A stretch of 64,000 nucleotides of DNA. Origin: Ochotona curzoniae. Its lineage: Eukaryota > Chordata > Mammalia > Lagomorpha > Ochotonidae. This document shows, in pieces, positions 31,901 to 43,842 of the stretch. Location of the stretch: positions 14,258,001-14,322,000 of the forward strand of contig NW_024464918.1 in NCBI RefSeq assembly GCF_017591425.1, written 5' to 3'. Positions within the stretch are counted from its first letter, which is position 1; every line of letters starts with the position of its first letter. The notes under the pieces were generated by a model. The model saw only the letters and a program-made list of their open reading frames with translations. It was not told where the DNA came from and ran no database searches. Made by a program: the position numbers and the translations under genes.

Positions 31901-32284
31901 CAGATCAGCTTCTCCCTTGGCCAGCCCTCCAAACAACACAAGCTCGCGAGCATCATGTCACTCAGTATATGTTAAGGTATCTACTTCATGATTAGCATCA
32001 GGCTACGAATGATGAAAATGATGCTTGTGCCTGCGTGTGTTTGCATGGGAGAGTGAGACCAAAAGGCAAGGAGTTGCTCATCAGTAGTTTTTACTGTAGA
32101 ATAATAAAAAAAAAAAAAAAATAGAAGAATAAGACACTTGAGCCTGCATAGAACAATTGATCAACTACCCCAGCCAAGTTTCGGCAGTGAAAATCTGGGC
32201 AATGTCAGCCTGTGGATTCTGAAGATTTCATTGTGGTTGGAATGGCATGATAAGTAGTAATTCAGAACTGTTGAATTATCAAAA
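31901..32284. other. Unique sequence with a poly-A run
   Basis: An A-rich run lies at 32107-32121. No gene or named element. The part just before 32285 may be the upstream portion of the repeat that follows. Confidence 0.4.
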
Positions 32285-32490
32285 CAGTGCCCTCTGAGCA
32301 TGCCCCACAGTGGTGATCCTGGCATGGCTGGGAGGGTGGGTGTGGCTTTTCCCTTTGTCTCTCCCCTATTCCCAGATACAGTAAGGAAAAAAGAGAATGT
32401 GGAAACAACGGTCTTACCCACTTTCCTGTAACCCTTGACCCTTTGAGCCCTAACTATGCAAAGTTCATCAAAATAAAAAAAAGATAAGAA
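32285..32490 (+). mobile_element. Unnamed interspersed 3-prime-end repeat, copy B
   Basis: GGGAGGGTGGGTGTGGCTT, CTCTCCCCTATTCCCAGATAC, GAATGTGGAAACAACGGTC, CCACTTTCCTGTAACCC and GTTCATCAAAATAAAAAA follow copy A (25880-26120) block by block, ending in an A-rich tail. A recurrent lagomorph repeat, plausibly an L1 3-prime end. Confidence 0.6.
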
Positions 32491-33094
32491 ATAACCTCAA
32501 AACAAGTCTTCGTATCTTGAAATTCATTTGAATAAACTCCAAGAATTTTTTATTCAAATCTTATTATTACTTCAGTACAATATAAGCTGCCAAATCCATC
32601 ATGCATTGTGACACAGTTTATTCAAAATAGGTAAAAGTATTTTTAAAGTAAATACTGGATTTAGAGAACATACTTAATAAAGTAGTATTAAAACTTATAA
32701 CTCGAAAATATCATTGATTGGATATGTAGAAGAGGGTGCCCTTGGAGGGGATAAGGGAAACCCCAGGAGCCTGTGGAATTGTTTCATAAAATGATAATAA
32801 TAATAATAAATTTTAAAAGATCTAAAAAAAATATATATGCATTTTTTGTCAGTTACTAATAAGCAGAGTTTCTAAGACACTAGTCGGGATTGGAAAACTG
32901 AGTAGGTTAACTACTGCAATCATGTCATATTTCCACAATGAGAAAATTTCTTTTTTCAAAGGAGCCTTCTTCGTAAACTGACATTAATCCATATAAAAAC
33001 AAGCATAAAATTTGGCTTAGCCTCTGTTGAAATAATCACTAATACTCATTTTGGGGAATATCATCATTATTATATCTCAAACTTTTGGAGCCCT
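32491..33094. other. Unique sequence with an (AAT)n-tailed stretch
   Basis: At 32730-32815 GGTGCCCTTGGAGGGGATAAG and CCCCAGGAGCCTGTGG precede an (ATA)n/(AAT)n tail, which looks like a short 5-prime-truncated retroposon end of unknown family. The rest is A/T-rich unique DNA. Confidence 0.35.
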
Positions 33095-33290
33095 TGCACA
33101 TGATCAATGCACTACTAAAAGTGCTTTAAATGTTTATCTCAGTAACAGTCACAACCCTGGAAGACAGGTTGTCCTGAAAAGAAGAAGAAGAAGTAGCAGC
33201 CAAAGTCCCCACAGCTAGTGAAGATTGAATTCAGAGCTTACGATTCTACATGAATCCAAAATCAATGCAGTTGCATCGCATACATGCAGT
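33095..33290 (-). mobile_element. MIR fragment
   Basis: AAAAGTGCTTTAAATGTTTATC, TCAGTAACAGTCACAACCC and CACAGCTAGTGAAGATTGAATT match the antisense MIR pattern (GCGCTTTACATGTATTAACTC, CCTCACAACAACCC, CACAGCTAGTAAG). A (GAA)n run at 33179-33191 replaces part of the middle. Confidence 0.65.
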
Positions 33291-35919
33291 TCAGGGTTAA
33301 AATAAGTAAGTAGGTTGGCAGAGGTCCCAAATATATCCACAAGCACAGAGGGAACAAATGTGATTTTCCCTACCAATTTCCTTTTAACCTCCTGATTTCT
33401 AGAGGGAACGATTTTGCTATGTGCTGCCTGTGCTTTTGCCTGCCCTCTAATCAAAGATGCTTGAGTGGTAAAATCTACTTAAAACGCAGAAAAATGTTCC
33501 TTCTTCTGGCGTCAGGTGCTTGTCTATATGAGGCAACTCTGGGAAGTTGGTGGAGAGGGACCTGGTAGAATGATGTATAATTCCCATCTCTAAAATTAAA
33601 TAATTAATTTTTCATCAATTAATTGGACAAGGATTGGTGGGAGAGACCCTCTGCTCAGCAGCTCTCTACTGGGTGCCAGATGCAGCATGAAATCTGCCGG
33701 GTGAGACGAGCAGGGAGAAGGGGAGGGGAAGCCACAATGGTAATAAACGTGAGACTCCCCTAGTTTCAGGAAAGGGAGCTCAAACCACCTCCTGGGAGAG
33801 AAGAAGCAAAATCAGTCAGATTTCTCCAGGGGGAGCTGAACAGAATCAGCCCTCCAGGCCCTGTAGAAAGACACTCCACTGCCAGCCCTGGAGATGCTTT
33901 CCTGAAATCTCTCACATGCTCGGGAAGATCAAATCCCAGGGAAGAGAAGTTTCTAGCCTCCCTCTGAACAGATGGGAAGTGTTCTTAGAAAAGTGTTTAA
34001 AAACGAAAATATCTCGTATTCTCTGGGCATGTTAGTAAATCACATTTGTCATAAAGATAACAAGTTATTTAAAAAACATTTTTAAAATATATTTTTAAAT
34101 TTTGAACTCTATTTCTTCAAGATAAACATGGTTAACATTTCATGAAGCACCATTTCACACACTGATTTTTTGCTGTTTAGGGGATTAAGAGCCATAATAA
34201 TTTACTTACTGAAATGTATACTGAATACCTACTAAAGATAACAATGCATGCTATTCTTTAACCTTTTTTCTTCCATTAATATGATATATGAACTTAGTTT
34301 TACATAGGTAGAAATCGCCATGATCATTCTTAAGCATTTTATCATGTTTCACCTGAATTCCAAATGTAGACTTTAAGTTGTAATAGGGTCTTGCTATTAA
34401 GATCAATGATATCAGAAGCCTTTTAATATTTATGTGATTATCTATTCCAGATAAAATTGGCAATTCAACACACCTCAAATTTATGTAACATTTGACTCTT
34501 CAAGTTGGTGTTATAAGACTGGTTTTTGTTAAACTCATTTTTGAATTGAATCCCAGCCTATACAAAATTGTACCACATAATTCAAAATTCAAAATAAAAA
34601 TATATTTAAAAAATTGATCTCATTGTTTCATTGTTACTTGGCACACCCCACACTTCATCTAATAAATTTGAGAGAGTAAGACATGACAGATGAAGAAACT
34701 GGATCACAAAGTACATGTGTGTCTGGGAAGAGCATGGAAGAGAGGTAATAAATCCAAAGAGAGTTCGCTAAAACTAGAGACCAGAAAGCTCAACAAAATC
34801 ACAACATAGACTTCCACCTGAAAAGTTCTCTAAGGACAGAAGTAATGCTCGACATATAAACCAGCGTGTTACCAGCAACTAGATTGGGAGCTGGGATTTT
34901 TAGGTTCTCAGTAAGTATTGCTGTATTTGGTAACAAATAAGCCAACAAGTCTTCCTTGACTGGTGCAAGCACACATATAATTCCCCACCCTCATCCTTGC
35001 TTAGAAAGAAAGATCCCAAAATAAAGCAAAGAAATTTCTAGCTCCATTGTGAAGGAACTGTGAACATTCAGTGTCCTGCAAGCAACAGCAGATCCCTGAA
35101 TTAAAGGTACGTAAACTGAGAAAGGCTGTTCAGAAAGTAGAAAGACAGGGTCCTTTCATTTGGTGCTCTATTATGACTTTTTCTGAAAATTTCCTTCCAA
35201 TTCCTGGGAGTAAATGCCATTCATCTGCATGATCTCCACCCCTCCTCTTCATCCATGATATTACCTCACCATCTGCCTCTTTGTCAGAAACTGTCTTGAG
35301 TACTAATTCATAAACACACACACACACATGATATAGGAAAATGAGCATTACTGAGTGGGTGGTTCTTGAAAATCAGCCATTCATCATGCATATTGATCAC
35401 CAGGGTAGTATGGTATGAATCAGAGAGCAGCAATCATTAAATCAAAGATTTATACTAGTAAAAGAGCACTGAGGCAATTCATCAATTCCATCTTACCCTC
35501 AATGATGAATTAGGTTACAACCTGACAGCTTAGAAGCTGGTTCACAATTAAAGCTATTACAGTTAGAGGTAGGTTGCTTTTTATTTTTCCTTCCTTTTAG
35601 GAAGGGAAAGCGGGGGAGGGCACTAGTCTGGTTGGTCTTGTACTGCATGCCTTTCCTTTACAGTTTGTAAATACAGAATTATCATTAGGGTTATATATTA
35701 AACTTCTCTCCTTCCATTACCCCTATTGTCCAGGAAACCTTAGCACCTCTAGCATGATGTCTAGCATTTGCTCAATGTTAAATCAAAGTTACACAAAGTT
35801 GTTTACTAGGTGCTTCTTACACCCCACAGCAGCATCACACTCAGTGGAATGTCCAATGCTTTCCACAGACTCTTTCCTTCAAAAATTTTAACTTAATCCT
35901 TCTAAACTGGAAACCAACT
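33291..35919. other. Long unique stretch, no gene recognised
   Basis: 2.6 kb without a confidently recognised transposon. 33620-33960 is richer in G/C than its flanks. An (AC)n run of seven units lies at 35314-35328. Frames of about 75 codons (33215-33454, 34251-34478 and 35130-35348, all minus) have no recognisable family. Confidence 0.4.
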
Positions 35920-36480
35920 ACTGAAGCTGAAAATTCACAATTCCAATGACCCAGTAATTTTCATCCTGGGTGGATTCTCATCAAAATGTCAATAAATTTG
36001 TAAACCAAAGACATGTTCAACAAAGTTCACAGAAGCATTGTTATAAACAGCCTACACTGGAAATAACCTAATTCTTTATCAGCAGAAGAATGGACTCATA
36101 AAGTATGGCATGTCCCTGTAACACAAAATAACACGAGAGTTTAATACACTATAGTCTCATGAGGTAACAGGATTAAATCTCACAACCATGTGGACAGAAT
36201 GAAAATGGACACAAAGAAACACATTCTGTGTGACTACTTTTTAAGTTCAGACAAATTTAATCTATGGCATCAGACAGAGAGGACCTTTAAAGGGTCAGTG
36301 ACTGGAGAGGGCACAAAGGGTTTTCCAGATGCACTAGTAAGTGTCTAGTTCAAAGCTTGAGGCAAGTCTCGATAGGTACTTATTAATATCTGATTTATAT
36401 GTTGTTCTTTGTAAGTACTACATAACCGGTAGTCATTATATATTCAGAGAGTATAATAAACTTGTTACTAATACTTTTCT
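35920..36480 (+). mobile_element. Old L1M 3-prime end
   Basis: Sense L1: CCAATGACCCAGTAATTTTC, TTCACAGAAGCATTGTTATAA, ACAGCCTACACTGGAAATAAC, GCAGAAGAATGGACTCATAAA and a later CTGTGTGACTACTTTTTAAG follow the L1M consensus (GCAGCATTATTCATAATAGCC, TGGAAACAACC, ATGAATGGATAAAC, GTATGATTCCATTTATATG). Confidence 0.8.
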
Positions 36481-36484
36481 ACTT

Positions 36485-36660
36485 GTTTAAGACCAGGTAG
36501 GAGTATTATAATCTGAATTTCTAACTCACAAAGGCAATCCTTGCTGTGTCAGACTCCAAAATTTCAAAAGCCATGACTATGCCTGTCTTATTCACTGCTG
36601 TATGGCCAAACAGTGCCTGACAAATTGTAGACACTCAACAAATATTTGGAAAATTGTGCA
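36485..36660 (+). mobile_element. L2 3-prime end
   Basis: CTTATTCACTGCTGTATGGCC, AACAGTGCCTGACAAATTGTAG and ACACTCAACAAATATTTGG match the final 80 bases of L2 (TTCACTGCTGTATCCCC, CAGTGCCTGGCACATAGTAGG, GCTCAATAAATATTTG). Confidence 0.75.
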
Positions 36661-36936
36661 ACTAAATAATCCCCGGGGAACACCAAGTCCCTCCCCAATT
36701 CGATATCCATCTAGGAGAGGCCTGATTTAAAGAAATATTTTCTTCCAATCCTAACTGTAGCAATTGTGCTCTAATTATCTAAAAAGCAGAAACTTTGTAA
36801 GATAAACTAACATTTCAAAAGAATTCTTTGTGTGTTCCGCAGTATATTTACGCTATAACTCAATATCAGAAGCTGACTTATCCTTGTCTTCTTATATTTT
36901 CATTCATCCCACAGATGAGAGAATTTCATCCTTAGA

Positions 36937-37240
36937 GTTTTTAAAAAGATTTCTTTATTTTTATTAAAAGTTAGATACACAGAAATGAGAAAAGACAGAC
37001 AGGAAGATCTTCCATTCAATGATTCACTCTCTGAGTGGCTGCAATGTCCAGAGCTGAGTCAATCAGAAGCCAGGAGCCAGAAGCTTCTTCCAAGTCTCCC
37101 ATGTGGCTACAGGATCCCAAGGCTTTGGGCTGTCCTCGACTGCTTTCCCAGGCCACAAGCAAGGAGCTGGATGGGAATCAGGACTGAATCCCCGGATTGC
37201 AAAGTACAGACTTTAGCCACTAGGCTACATTGCCAGGCCC
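36937..37240 (-). mobile_element. C-type SINE
   Basis: Antisense: AAAGATTTCTTTATTTTTATT, AAGATCTTCCATTCAATGATTC, AAGGCTTTGGGCTGTCCTCG, CTGCTTTCCCAGGCCACAAGC and CTAGGCTACATTGCCAGGCCC. The perfect duplication TCATCCTTAGA lies at 36926-36936 and 37241-37251. About 20 bases around the usual CCCATATGGGATCC are deleted. Confidence 0.95.
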
Positions 37241-37251
37241 TCATCCTTAGA

Positions 37252-38704
37252 ATTTAAACCTGAAATTCATCCACCAATTCATTCACCAACTTTTTTAAGA
37301 ACACTATATCTGTGTTTAATGGTCTCTTCCGTGCAAATAATACAAACCTCACACAGGTTTAATCATACAGAAACATCTTAGGACAGGTAACAGGAAGTCC
37401 ACAGGTACTTGAATTATTCAGGATCTTTTTCTTCCATGTTCTACTAGCCCACTTAGTCATCAAAAACCCAGCTGGTTTCCATCTCAGTGCAATGACATCC
37501 TTTGTGTTGGCTTCATTCAAAATGATAACAAATGGACTGTGATTGCTAAAGGCTTAAGCTGACTTATTGATTGCCTATCCAACAATTATATGCTCCAACT
37601 TCTTCCCTTCTAGTTTAACTCCTCCCAAACAGAGCCGTTAATGATTTAAGCCAGTTATGATCATTGACTTGTTGATAGGCAAAGAATTTTAACTGGACAA
37701 TGCTTTAGCAATGTTAGGAGAAACTGGTTGTGGTCCCCCACGTAACAGGACCCAAGTCATGCAGTTGCTTTTTCCTGCATCTGTACAGAGCGCAGTGATT
37801 CTTGGAGTTGCTATGATAATCAACACACAGAGTAAATTGATGGAAGGTTGCTGGTGCCCTTGGAATTAGCCAACCCTGAAATGGTCCTATTTCTGAACTT
37901 ATCATTATCATTAAACCATACAATAAGCCCTTAATCTTCAAGTTGATTTTATTTGTGTCTTTGAGAAACTTACAGCTCAGAGCATGGCAATATACAATCA
38001 CCAACAGCACAGACACTAATACTTTCAGAGGGAAAAGAAAGCTGGACTCTTTCTGGAACTTTTCTTCCAAAAATTCCAACTTTCCCTTTCCTGCCAGCAC
38101 ATACATTCAACCCTACTGGGCCACCATCGGTTCACGTGCTCATTGTTAAATCAATCACAATTGGATGGAATGTTGTTACCATGAACCCAACTAAATCCAC
38201 CCCAAAGATATGTTACTAAAATCAGATGTTCCTGAAGTGACTGGTTGCACCAAGAAAAGGAGATTAACAGTAAAGTTGAATTCTATTAGGAAGAAAGATA
38301 CTAGACATTCATTTTGTTGTATCCTGCTTGCTATTGCATATACAATGTGTATTGAGTTTGGGGCTCCCCAGAGAGAAGAAATGCTTAGCACAGTGCTACT
38401 CTCAAAAATTTAAGCCAGCCCATCAGATCCCTAACAACCCATGCCCCAAACTAGATTTTGCTAACAGAGATCTTTTTTTATCTCAAGTAAGGTTAAAACA
38501 AGTTTCTTTCTACCACCCAGTAATGTTACAGAGCTACAGACACATTTTTAAGCATATTGGTGCTTTCAGGAATACTGACTTTCTTCTAGTCACATTTCCA
38601 ATATGCTCATTTCCCATCAAACTTTACTGAACTTAAGTCATCAGATTTCCTGGAGTCTAGAAAACTACTCCTCAGATTAGAAAGAATGTGTCCTCAATTG
38701 GGAG
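37252..38704. other. Unique sequence, no gene recognised
   Basis: 1.45 kb with no confidently named repeat. A 130-codon minus frame at 37714-38106 begins with a Lys/Glu-rich part and a hydrophobic stretch. It resembles no family I know and is crossed by a plus-strand frame, so it is treated as chance. Confidence 0.35.
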
Positions 38705-38912
38705 GTGGCATGGTATAATAGTTACAAGGCAATCTAAATCTCTGCCCTAACACCAAATTGATTGTCTGGGCAAGCTGCTTCAATTCTCAAAGTCTTAATT
38801 TCCTCAACCACACAATGCAAATGGTAATTGTAGTTTCTACCTGACAGAATTTTAAAGAGTATTAAATAAATTAGAGCATGGGATGTACTAAGTACAGAAC
38901 CTGGAAAATAAT
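38705..38912 (+). mobile_element. MIR
   Basis: Near full length: GGCATGGTATAATAGTTACAAG, TGTCTGGGCAAGCTGCTTCA, TCTTAATTTCCTCAACCAC, GGTAATTGTAGTTTCTACCTG and AGTACAGAACCTGG follow the MIR consensus from the tRNA-like head to the 3-prime end. Confidence 0.9.
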
Positions 38913-38942
38913 CTCAAAATAAGTAGTAGCTGGTCCTGGTGT

Positions 38943-38971
38943 TTTTTTTGTTGTTGTTGTTGTTGTTGTTC
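38943..38971. repeat. (TTG)n microsatellite
   Basis: A T run followed by about eight TTG units. Confidence 0.92.
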
Positions 38972-39754
38972 TCCATTTTTTTCTCTCTCTCTTACTATAC
39001 CAGCAAAGAGCAATATCATTAGTTGGCTCTGCTGATAAAACTGTTTGGTCAAGTATAGTGAGTCAATCAAATAGCTTGATTTTTTTTTCAATTTGGATAG
39101 ACAAATCCACTATTTGGTATAATCACTAACTTGGCCAATTAAATGGGGAAAGCACATAGTATTTATATGGTAATGTGCTCTACCTTGAGTTTTCTCTGAA
39201 ACCCTAAGACGGAACTTCTCAGAGACCTCGCTGGACCAGGCCTCCACAGCCTAGGTGGCTTCATTTTCCTTGGGCTGCATTTCTGGCATGGAGCCAGCTC
39301 TTCCACATAGTCTCAGAGTGGCTGAGCTCCAACAGTGCCTTGGGGACTCAACTTCATTGACTAGCAAAATCAAAATATACAAATCCCCCTCTTACACCAT
39401 GATCTATATCACCAGGAGAAGATTGCTTCTGTACCGCATTAGGGCCCGCCCTTATTACCTTACAGAATTACCCACAGTGGCAGAAATCCATTCACCTGAT
39501 CCACTGACACCCTGGGGGCAGCTCCAATAGCATAAAGTCAATTGATAGATGTATATTTGATATATTTTATGCCTGGAATTTATGTCTTCTGCATGTTTCA
39601 TTTGCTATTCTGAGTCACTTTATGCCATAGGAGAACTAAGGAAATTGTAAGAGAGACTGAGAAAGAAATGGCCAAGGAGGACAGAGTACAAATCAAAATA
39701 GTGATTTTTCTTTCTCACACAGGATCTTGCATCTGAGAATTCTGATCGGCTTTA
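38972..39754. other. Unique sequence, no gene recognised
   Basis: 39200-39520 has mixed composition and a 91-codon plus frame with no recognised domain. No repeat placed. Confidence 0.35.
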
Positions 39755-40070
39755 AGGCACAGAGGATGGGGCTGACATTGCGACAGGGTAGGGGAAGCAG
39801 CCATCTAAAATGCCAACATTCCATAGGGGCATCAATTTGCATCCTGGCCAGTTGGCTCCTATCCAACTCCATATTAACACACCTGGAAAAGCAGCAGAAA
39901 CTGGCCTAAGTACTTGGGATCATGCACCCACATGGGGCTCCTGGCTTTAATTTGGCTCACACCTGGCTGTTGCCATTTAGGACGTGACCCAGCAGATGGA
40001 AGATGTCTATGTGTCCCACTTTCTTTGTTAACTCTGCCTTTCAAATAAACACATCTTCCAAAAATGATAA
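39755..40070 (+). mobile_element. Old lagomorph SINE
   Basis: Sense and diverged: CATCTAAAATGCCAACATTCC, CTGGAAAAGCAGCAGAAACTG, CTAAGTACTTGGGATCATGC, GGGGCTCCTGGCTTTAATTTG, CAGCAGATGGAAGATGTC and AACTCTGCCTTTCAAATAAAC. Confidence 0.85.
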
Positions 40071-40363
40071 TAAAGTATAAATCTCTACTTTCTACCTACA
40101 AGGAAGAAGTTTGATAAGGACAGGCGATAAACTGTAAGCAATGACAATTCCTTTCCCTGAAGACTATTACCTCCCCACTATGTGGGTATGTGGGTAGCCA
40201 AATAAATAAGCAATAATAGAACTAAGGGTAGGTACTTTATCTATCCAGTATAGATAACAAGACCTTGTCACATATTTCATCTTATGTGGAACTGCAAGTA
40301 GGACAAGATCAAGACTGGAATTTCAGCTCCATGTTAAATGTGCTCTAGAAAGGAAGATGACCT

Positions 40364-40730
40364 GGGGCCCAGCGCTAGTGGCTAAATTCCTTGCCTTGCA
40401 TGCCTGGGATCCATTTGGGGGCCAGTTCATGTTCTGGCAGCCCCACTTCCAATCCAGCTCCCTGCCTGTGGCCTGGGAAAGCAGTCAAGGACAGCCCAAG
40501 GCCTTGGGACCCTGCACCTATGTGGGAGACCTGGAGGAAGTTCCTGGCTCCTGGCTCCTGGCTTTGAATTGGCTCCTGGCTCCTGGCTTCAGATTGGCAC
40601 AACTCTGGCCGTTGCAGCTGCTTGGGGAGTGAATCAGCAGATGAAAGATGTTCCTGTCTGTCTCTCCTCCTCTCTGTGTATCTGACTTTCCAATAAAAAT
40701 AAATTTTAAAATCTTAAAATAAAACATAAA
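40364..40730 (+). mobile_element. C-type SINE with an internal 25-bp duplication
   Basis: Sense: GGGGCCCAGCGCTAGTGGCTA, GTGGCCTGGGAAAGCAGTC, AAGGCCTTGGGACCCTGC, GCCGTTGCAGCTGCTTGGGG and CTGACTTTCCAATAAAAATA. AGGAAGATGACCT (40351-40363) and AGGAAAATGATCT (40731-40743) are a 13-base duplication with two changes. A 25-base unit GGCTCCTGGCTCCTGGCTT... is present twice in tandem (40546-40570, 40571-40595), making this copy longer than its relatives. Confidence 0.95.
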
Positions 40731-40743
40731 AGGAAAATGATCT

Positions 40744-41589
40744 AAGATCATAGCTTGCAAAAAACTTGGGACTCAAACTCAGTTTCTGCCTCCTCCTTCC
40801 CTCTCTACCACATTCAGGTATATAAGAACTAGACAACATTGTTTTATGGCCTGCATATATGGAGAACCATCCTATTTGTCCTATTGTATGTTGCATTAAA
40901 AAAAAAGAATTCACACAAATATATAATGATAGCTTACATACACACACACATCTCTCAGTATCAAAGGGAGATTGAACCCAGGGCCACCTATGGACAACAG
41001 AAGCTGGATGCTTGAATCCCTTGCAAAAGATGGCATCATATTCCAGAAAGCCTATACAATCACCCTGCATTCTTTAAACCATCTCGGTATTACTTCTAAT
41101 ACATAATTCAATGTAAATGCCATGTAGACAGTTGTTACATGGCATACTTTAAGATATAACAACAAAGAAAAAAATCTGTATATATTCAGGATGGACATAA
41201 TGCTTTTAATACATTCAACTCAAAATCAGTGGAATCCATACATGCAAAACCCATGGATAAGGAAGGGTGGCGGTATGTGTATACAGAAGATGAAACTACA
41301 ATAACTACCAAGTACTAAAAGGCAGTCCAACTCAGCCACTGTGCTGTTAACCACTCTAGCTCATTGTTTACTTACCAAGCATCCACAGGGAAATGCAAGT
41401 CTACACCGAGGAGATGAATTTGGCAGTATGACCGTGGATACTGATGACTCAATGTCTGGCACATGAAGAATGGGGCACAGGAAGAAACAAAATCAACTGC
41501 CTTAGTTGCCTTGATTAATTCCCTCGGCTGCCTGGCTAGATGGCACCATTGTACCTGGCTACCAGAATGGCAACCACTCTTTTCTAATT
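40744..41589. other. Unique sequence, no gene recognised
   Basis: A short (AC)n run lies at 40939-40950. The 118-codon minus frame at 40714-41070 begins inside unique DNA and ends in the SINE tail, without a recognised domain. Confidence 0.4.
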
Positions 41590-41725
41590 CTCAAGGAATT
41601 AATGAGCACCTCTCAAGTGCAAAGCTCTGTGCTGGGCTCTGGTAATACAGGATAAGCAACACAGATACAGTTCACGTCCTCACAGAACTGAGTCAATCAC
41701 ACACTGAACTAATAATCACCAGTAT
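41590..41725 (-). mobile_element. L2 fragment
   Basis: AATGAGCACCTCTCAAGTGC, AAAGCTCTGTGCTGGGCTCTG, GTAATACAGGATAAGCAACAC and CACGTCCTCACAGAACTGAG are the antisense L2 3-prime end (GAGCACCTACTATGTGCCAGG...CACTGTGCTAGGC...CCTCAAGGAGCT). Confidence 0.85.
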
Positions 41726-41934
41726 ACAAGTATAACCACAGCAACATTTTCCAAAGGCTCTCCATCGGAAACAACTGAAGAGGCAATGTATTCTGGTACA
41801 CCGAAGCAAAAGTGTCCTCTATGATCTTTCCTAAATATGGAACCACAGCCTCTGCTAGAATTCTCAAGACCAGAAAGCCACCTCTCCCACCATTAGCACA
41901 CTGCTGTTCGGGGACCAAAAGTGATGCAGAAGGG

Positions 41935-42095
41935 CCCAGTCTAACTTTCTGCTAATGCAATTATGATGACCAAAAAACAAGATTGGATTCCAGCCTGGCC
42001 CAGCCCTAACTAGAGCAAGCAGTTGTGAAGTAATCAGTGGATAAACAGATCTCTCTCTTACAAAAAATAAATAAATAAATATAAATAAGCACATA
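41935..42095 (+). mobile_element. Truncated old lagomorph SINE
   Basis: CTAACTTTCTGCTAATGCAAT, GATTCCAGCCTGGCCCAGCC, CAGTTGTGAAGTAATCAGTGG and an (AAAT)n tail resemble the middle and end of the older subfamily (CTGCTAATGC..., CCGGCCCAGCC, AACCAGCGG). Most of the core is deleted. Confidence 0.6.
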
Positions 42096-42569
42096 AAAAC
42101 CTTTTTAAAAAAACAATGGACTTGTCTTAATTTAAAAGACACAATAATAAATAGACATTAGTAAACAGAAGCAAATACTAAAATTGAAACAATGTTCCTT
42201 ACATGTAACAAGTCAATACTAGGAAATCCACTGGTGTAATTAATTCACCAAGCTGATAAAACATTTACACCGAGCAGGTATTTGATAGAGTCCTATTTTT
42301 GTCAAATCAAATATAAAAGATATTTTTAATTAACATATAGGTATCAACAAAAACACATATACACCTAGTCCACTCCTGGTAAGGGCAAAGCCCACTGTCT
42401 CAAGCAGAGAGAAAACAGCAGTCATGGCAGTGGCCTCATTTATGCAAGTAGTCTTCAGGTAAACAGGATAGCCACCTGCTGCATCGGGGACTAGATGAAG
42501 GTAGTCAGGTACCATCTCACACTGATTACTGCAAAATGAAAAATACTTTGACAATGGAGACAAAGCGGG
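42096..42569. other. Unique A/T-rich sequence, no feature seen
   Basis: No recognised repeat. A 94-codon minus frame at 42330-42614 runs into the following MIR and is not supported. Confidence 0.4.
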
Positions 42570-42750
42570 TGAGATCCTTTTACATGCATCATCTAATTTA
42601 ATCCTCCTCCCCACTACCCAAGAAATGGGTAGAATTATCTCTATTTCATAGACATAAAGTTGAAGGCAAGAGAGGCTTAGCAGCTGATTAAGAGAACATG
42701 GCTGTAAGCTTAGGGGTTAAATTTATATCCAAAATTGTCTAGTCTAGTTT
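42570..42750 (-). mobile_element. MIR
   Basis: TTTTACATGCATCATCTAATT, TAATCCTCCTCCCCACTACCC, GGGTAGAATTATCTCTATTTC and GCAAGAGAGGCTTAGCAGCTG follow the antisense MIR consensus. Confidence 0.85.
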
Positions 42751-43842
42751 TAGTTCAAGTTTACTCTCCTCCCTTTATCCCTAAAGTCTCTTTTTAAGAA
42801 ACCTTATCGGCCAAACCTAAAAGTAAGCTGGGGAACAAGGGATGGATGGAGTATATCCATTATGGTAAGTCTACTGAAGCAACTGAAATTCAGTGGAAAA
42901 ACACTCCTGGAAAAGCCAACAGATGGTAAGAGGCACTTCCAATTCACTATAAAACAGAAAAAATAATAAAAGTTTCTGTTACATTATTTGTTCAAAGATT
43001 GACTAAGATGATGCATCTACGCATCTCAGATACAGCATTGCCTTGGCACTAATCAAACTCTAAATAAATATTAACTATGTGAGAGACTGCCATCTGCTTG
43101 CATTGGTTAAATTCTCCAAATCAAATAGACTTCATTTTTTAACTCAAAATTTGGGTTTTGTACTTAAACTTGAAGAACAAAAGCAGCAGAGAAATAACAC
43201 ACCTGGTTCCATCCATCAGTATCCACTGGAAAAAAACTGGTTAAATATTACAAAAAGACCAACATCTGGGCAGAAAAAGATGCTGATAAAATGAGCTGCA
43301 CTGATTTCCTCCCTGAACAACACTGGAAATCCACTTTTAAAAGTAGAGCCAATGAGAAACATTCTCATGATAGAAACATCTCTTTGAGCTGTGGTCTCAT
43401 TTTAGCAATATGCTTTTTCTACCACTCCATGGATGGTAAAGTTCATATTTAATAACTCAGTTCATATATGACCACCTAAATATGTCAGAAATAATTTAGC
43501 ATCTGTGACCCCTAGAGCTGAAAATATAGATTAATGTAATTAACCTACTTCCAAATTTGTGGGGGAAATATGCTCTGTTCTCTCCTAACTTGGGAACATA
43601 TGGCGTCGGATTACATGGTTGGCACCTGGCTGACTGCTGGGTCCATGTGTCGCATTCTAACACAAACAGGGAGAGGCACCAAGCCTGCCCAGAGAAGTCG
43701 CCAGCCAAATCAAAAATGGGCAGCTCAAGTCCCAGACTCAGCCAGAAACAGCTATTAACAGCCTGGCGGAGGATGGCGCACTCAGCACCACCCTGTGGAG
43801 CCCAGTCTCCCCCTTTGCGCCATGACCTCCCCCTCGAGCATG
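42751..43842. other. Unique sequence, no gene recognised
   Basis: 43540-43860 is richer in G/C and crossed by open frames on both strands (minus 43496-43882, plus 43557-43877), which argues that neither is real. It directly follows (on the minus strand) the small candidate frame at 43843-44073. Confidence 0.35.
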
